NCBI GenBank assembly: GCA_034440635.1
Contig: JAOTON010000893.1
Span: 111,001-175,000 of the forward strand
Direction: 5' to 3'
Source of the DNA: Lepas anatifera
Taxonomy: Eukaryota; Arthropoda; Thecostraca; Lepadidae
Length of the DNA stretch: 64,000 bases
This document shows, piece by piece, positions 59,333-64,000 of the stretch; position 1 is the first letter of the stretch, and each line of letters starts with the position of its first letter. Below the pieces are notes generated by a model. The model saw only the letters and a program-made list of their open reading frames with translations. It was not told the origin of the DNA and did no database searches. Made by a program: the position numbers and the translations under genes.

Positions 59333-60485
59333 CCTAGTAGCTGAAGTCAATATTTCACCATTAAAATTATTTCATGCCCTGGTGTCTCAGGGGGTGGTGA
59401 CACACACACACATGGAGGAGCTGACGATCCAGGCGGTGTCATACTGTGCGTTGATGTTGACTCGAGAGGCACCTTGATTTAACCCTCGCCCCACCGGGGG
59501 GCATCGATAGGCCCCCTAAGGTTTTTCCGGGATATCAGAAAAATGACGAGGCGCAGCACCGCGGTTGAGAGCTTTACGTCTCACTGCATCCTTTTCCCAT
59601 CATCCCTGAAATTTTTTACCCCGGGTCACCCAAGGTCAGGTCACCAGACGAGGTCAACCAAGGTCACCTCACTTCAAATTTAGAGCTGGGGCATTCCAGG
59701 ACAAAACGACCAAAAATATTTCAATTTGACACCACCATGTCTAGAAAAAATCTGAAACTTTGTCTCCGGGGTAGTTTTGGGCCAGAAACACGCCTGTGAG
59801 AATCTTAGCACCCTCCGACCAACGGTGACCGAGTTATAGCCCGAGGCATTTTAGGGAGGTCACGTTGTAGACTCATGTTTTGATGCTTCATAACTCAACA
59901 ACGCATCACCTGATTAACAAGTTTTGTATATCATTGAACTCGTCTTGAATTATGGTTTATTTTGAAAAAGAAAATGTTAAAATTTGAAAATTTTTGACTT
60001 TTAATTTGTTTGACCTTTTCCTTTTGACTTAGCTTGACCTTTTCCCAGTTGAAATTGCCCTTTTAGACACCTCAAAAATGTTTCTTCATAAAATATCTTT
60101 CGATAGCAAAAATAAAAAAAAATGCGTTCTTGCTATAAGTTCCGAATATTTAGCACCTAAGGTAGGTATGTACACGGTTTTTGACCATTGCGGTAGTACA
60201 GCCTTATGTTTAACGCCGCAAATATAGCGATTGCTTTTGTAATCGGTCGCTGGAAATCATACTCCATTGTCTTTACGAAATTTTAATCGTACAAGTATCC
60301 GAATTTATGACAATTAACACGCGCCCACCCGAGGGGGTGGGCAACCGGCCTCCTCAGGTCTCTACAGGTAGTAAAAAAAAAAACCTTCGCGCAGCGCCAC
60401 CGTACTCCATCTACCTCTAACACAACATTTTGCAACTTCTGGAAAAATAATTTAGGTCAACTGGGAGGTGGTAGGTACCGTAAAT

Positions 60486-60680
60486 GCTGAAGGCCAGCAG
60501 GCAACTCAGTGGTGAGGGGGTGACCTGAGGTAGACGGTCGTCGTTACGCCTTGTGGGACTTTCAACTTTGTTTCCTTGATTAACACTTTATCGTGGGAGT
60601 TGCTCGTTTGGGTGGTGGGATCAGGGTCTCCGTAAAAAGTCCCTTGATGACTCTAGTGAGACACCTACTCCTAAAACCGC
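60486..60680 (+). repeat. Truncated tRNA-SINE-like sequence, copy D
   Basis: Matches only the body of the family (GGCAACTCAGTGGTGAGGGG through AAAGTCCCTTGATGACTCTA) without the tRNA head. It lies directly upstream of copy C, suggesting a tandem pair. Confidence 0.8.
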
Positions 60681-60689
60681 CTCCTTGCC

Positions 60690-61035
60690 GCCCCGGTAGC
60701 TCAGTTGGTAGAGCGTTGGGCTCCGGCCCGCGGCTCAGACGCATGCAGTGGCAGTGCATGTCCAGGCTTGGGATCGGTTCCGCTGAGACGCTCCGGCGCT
60801 CAATAGCTTACCCGACGTACAGGTCGGCTGGCAACTGACTGGTGAGAGGGTGACCTGAGCGGGGCGGCCGTCCCTGTGCTGTGTGGGACGTTAAACGTTG
60901 GCTTCTAAAATCAACCCTTCATTGTGGGAGTTGCTCGTTCGGATGGTGGGGTCGGGGTCTCCGTGACAAGTCCATTGATGACTTTAGTGAGACCCCGACT
61001 CCAACAACCGAACTGAGAACAACTTGTACAAAATG
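60690..61035 (+). repeat. tRNA-derived SINE-like sequence, copy C
   Basis: The head GCCCCGGTAGCTCAGTTGG, TAGAGCGTTGGGCTCC and a GGGATCGGTTCC B-box are followed by the conserved body found in copies A and B, ending near ACAACTTGTACAAAATG. Confidence 0.85.
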
Positions 61036-61087
61036 TATAAAAAACTGAACTGGCAACAAATTGGGCAATATTTATACTTGTTTCGAG

Positions 61088-62884
61088 GGAGACGAGGGCA
61101 AATGAACTTATTAATAATGAACCTTTCAGCCTTAAACGAAAATTTACAAAGATGTCGCGACCTTATCAATAATTGAAACAAGTATAACTTATCCTATGAG
61201 CACCACTAACTCACACAATTACATCGTTCCCGGAGATGGAAAATAGTATCGATGCAAGCTGATCCAGTGCAGCACAGCATATGTTTGAGAGGATTCATGC
61301 AATGTAAACAAACGTGTCTGAAAGGCTTTCATTCCCAAAAAGTAATTTGAATCTGCTCATATATTCGACAAAATGTCCTGAAATTGTAACGCATTCGACT
61401 TGGTCGCTTGAACAGGTTGCCTCATGATATTTTTACAAGGTGATCATTTCATAGCTGACACGGATCCGAGAATCCCAGATAAATAATGACACAGTGCACT
61501 GGGAGTGATGCCGCTAAATAGCCAGTTTTAATCATTACTGAATATGTTACATACAATCGTTTGGTCGTGTCGCCTTTGAGGTTGCTCAAGGTCACAGTAT
61601 TTCTTACGGGAACTAAGTGGAAACCTAAATTTTGTGGCATAATAGGTGACAGAGAAGAGCCGTAGAAAGAAAAGTTCAGCACCATTGGAACACTCTTGTT
61701 GAGCCCAAACGGATTATGTATCTTATAATATTGCCTAGTCAAATGTCAAAATTAACCTGCTTTGACCTAGAGCCAGGCTTAGGTCTGTATGGTAAAAAGA
61801 ATATTAATCAAACTGCAGTGGCAAGTCAGACGCGACAATGTAAAAATACAACCTCCATCGCAATTCTCGACAATCCTCAATTCTCGCAAGTTATCAAAAT
61901 TTACCAATCGCCCCATGCATTTATAATGGAAAGATCATGACCTTTGCCCTGCTCTCGGTTATCGATATGGAAATCCTGCTACGAAAAATTATCTTGCTAG
62001 GCGATCTTACTATGTAATGCGATTCTAACCACGATAGGCTAAATTTGATATGATTTATGCACCTCCCAAAGTTTGAGGTTAGGTCTCTTGACCTGGGTTG
62101 GCGGTCTGACCTGGTATGAACCAGACCTAAAATTTTGCCAGAAGCTGCAAAAATTTCGAGTTAGAGGTACATGAAGTACGGTGGCGCTGCGCGAAGGTGT
62201 TTTTTTACTACCTGTGGAAACCTGAGGAGGCCGGTTGCCCACCCCCTCGGGTGGGCGCGTGTTAATTGTCATAAATTCGGATACTTGTACGATTAAAATT
62301 TCGTAAAGACAATGGAGTATGATTTCCAGCGACCGATTACAAAACCAATCGCTATATTTGCGGCGTTAAACATAAGGCTGTACTACCGCAATGGTAAAAA
62401 ACCGTGTACATACCTACCTTAGGTGCTAAATATTCGGAACTTATAGCAAGAACGCATTTTTTTTATTTTTGCTATCGAAAGATATTTTATGAAGAAACAT
62501 TTTTGAGGTGTCTAAAAGGGCAATTTCAACTGGGAAAAGGTCAAGCTAAGTCAAAAAGGAAAAGGTCAAACAAATTAAAAGTCAAAAATTTTCAAATTTT
62601 AACATTTTCTTTTTCAAAATAAACTATAATTCAAGACGAGTTCAATGATATACAAAACTTGTTAATCAAGTGATGCGTTGTTGAGTTATGAAGCATCAAA
62701 GATGAGTCTACAACGTGACCTCCCGAAAGTGCCTCGGGCTATAACTCGGTCACCGTTGGTCGGAGGGGGCTGAGATTCTCACAGGCGTGTTTCTGGCCCA
62801 AAACTACCCCGGAGACAAAGTTTCAGATTTTTTCTAGACATGGTGGTGTCAAGCCTTGGTCGATCTGTCCTGGAATGCCCCAGC
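61088..62884 (+). repeat. Direct-repeat partner of 34392-36171
   Basis: Collinear copy spanning most of element D's right part, its right TTAA and the adjoining arm of element C. Confidence 0.9.
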
Positions 62885-63706
62885 TCTGTAAGAGCTACAT
62901 TTCAAAGTTGATCAATTTGAAACTTCCTACACTTCATGACCCCTCCAGGGTCTACAAGGTGTATATCCGGGATTTTTCGATTTCGTGCCCTAAGGTCAGG
63001 TCACACGGGGACCTCTCCCATACAAAAAAGCATGGGAAAAACTGTCTTATGATCTAAAAGTCGCAAAAATGGTTGCAAATTCTCAGATTTCTCAGAAAAG
63101 TATTCTTGGCTACCCTTTCACGGATACCAGGGGTAATATTTTCCCTTTGACCTATCTGAGGTCATCACAGGTCACAAGGGGTAACAAACAGTATTCTGAC
63201 AATAACTTATAACCTCATCAAGCTAAAGCGCTGAATTAAACGTCATCGTGTATGTCTCATCAATGGCTTCCGTTTGATATACGGCAAGGTCACGTTCTGA
63301 CCTTTCGTGACCTCAGGTCATCTTAGGTCACGAAGTGACCTCTGGAGGTCAAACCACTGGCGGGAGGTCTTTACGTTCCACATAGCGGAAAAAGTACTGG
63401 CAATTTCCTATCAAATGTACTTTACCAGGCCTCAATAGCTCTAATGACAAGAGTTATGCCTAGTTTGCTTAATCATTGCATATTTGAGTGAAAATAGCCG
63501 ATCTTGACCTAATTTGACCTCTGGAGGTCAAACCATTGACCTGAGCACTAAAACATGTGAAGTAATTTCTTACTGAATTCATGCGAGCTTTCTATTGCAC
63601 TTTGCAGATTTGCGCTAACGCCCATATTTTCGGAGTTAGAGGGGGGCCATCGATGGCCCCCGGTGGCGCGAAGGTGGCGCCGGACCCCCGGTGGGGCGCG
63701 GGTTAA

Positions 63707-63968
63707 GCATATTTGTGCTTTTGCGCCAATCGAAGTGTTCAATTTATGTTTTGTCTTGTTTTTGATGAAATACATGATGATGATAATGATGATGATCAGC
63801 GCGGTTGTGTACCACACCACACGCTTTTAACCAGGATCAAATATTATCGTAAAGTCAATGTCTCTAAGATAGGACAGCACCCGTTCAACCATACTGGAGT
63901 CACGGCCGATCAATTCTAAAAGTGTGGACTCCTGCCGGTGCACGCCAAAATGCAAAGACCTGTGTCCA
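63707..63968. other. No gene recognised
   Basis: Short A+T-rich flank with a (GAT)n-like run at 63775-63796. Confidence 0.5.
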
Positions 63969-64000
63969 GGGCATTTTTTAAGGAAATGTCAGTGGGGGGG
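63969..64000 (+). repeat. Start of another copy of the palindrome arm
   Basis: CCAGGGCATTTTTTAAGGAA followed by ATGTCAGTGGGGG matches 27379-27410 with a single internal difference. The copy continues beyond the window. Confidence 0.8.

Larger units (their letters stand above)
60314..62265. mobile_element. TTAA element D nested at the centre of C
   Basis: TTAA at 60314-60317 and 62262-62265. Terminal inverted repeats start TTAACACGCGCCCACCCGAG and extend ~125 bp. The flanks GAATTTATGACAA and TTGTCATAAATTC are mirror images, so C would be a perfect palindrome at this TTAA without D. D carries the SINE-like copies and the sequence shared with 34392-35562. Confidence 0.85.
59479..63706. mobile_element. 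TTAA element C, 4.2 kb, with internal fold-back
   Basis: TTAA at 59479-59482 and 63703-63706; ends TTAACCCTCGCCCCACCGGG and, reverse-complemented, TTAACCCGCGCCCCACCGGG. A subterminal dyad GGGGGGCATCGATAGGCCCC has a counterpart near 63641-63662. The order after the left end (G/C hairpin, then GGTCAGGTCACCAG and AGGTCA words) parallels element A. Internal inverted arms are 59690-60440 and 62130-62885. No transposase is seen; it contains element D and SINE-like copies. Confidence 0.85.

Overview
This is gene-poor, repeat-dense animal DNA. It has no operons and no complete host gene. It carries non-LTR, Ty3/gypsy and Penelope-type retroelements, hAT-like and TTAA-target DNA transposons, tRNA-derived SINEs and long tandem arrays. 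An invertebrate with a large genome fits. The I/Jockey-type element with a three-knuckle ORF1 makes an arthropod my first guess, but nothing in the window fixes the species.

Layout. 1-1530 is a ~42-bp minisatellite. 4645-5070 is a 46-bp minisatellite. 5680-9778 is a 4.1-kb hAT-like element filled with tandem repeats. 16.5-17.3 kb holds decayed non-LTR reverse-transcriptase C-termini. 18076-20769 is a TTAA-bounded element. 21.2-26.4 kb is a decayed minus-strand Ty3/gypsy element with a 331-bp hAT MITE in its tail. 26.6-27.3 kb holds an exon-like segment and a Penelope-like GIY-YIG fragment. 27359-34396 is a huge palindrome with ~2.19-kb arms; its left arm carries a 1.2-kb TTAA element whose empty site is visible in the right arm. 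36949-52842 is a fold-back element split by three later insertions: an 8.5-kb I/Jockey-type retrotransposon, a 173-bp SINE and a 4.27-kb Helitron-like insert. 53.8-57.5 kb is a second, better preserved minus-strand gypsy element. 57.9-59.3 kb is a 5'-truncated non-LTR element. 59479-63706 is a TTAA element with a second TTAA element inserted at its centre of symmetry. The last 32 bases begin another copy of the palindrome arm.

How it fits together. The window is a stratigraphy of nested insertions. Because arms and families recur, most insertions can be dated against an uninterrupted copy elsewhere in the same 64 kb. Two themes recur. First, several tandem arrays look like amplified transposon ends: two minisatellites contain a hAT-type terminus, and a third repeats the terminal hairpin of the Helitron-like insert. 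Second, the TTAA/fold-back families are packed with AGGTCA/TGACCT half-sites and GC-rich subterminal hairpins. All retroelement ORFs carry frameshifts or stops, so I see no coding-competent mobile element here.
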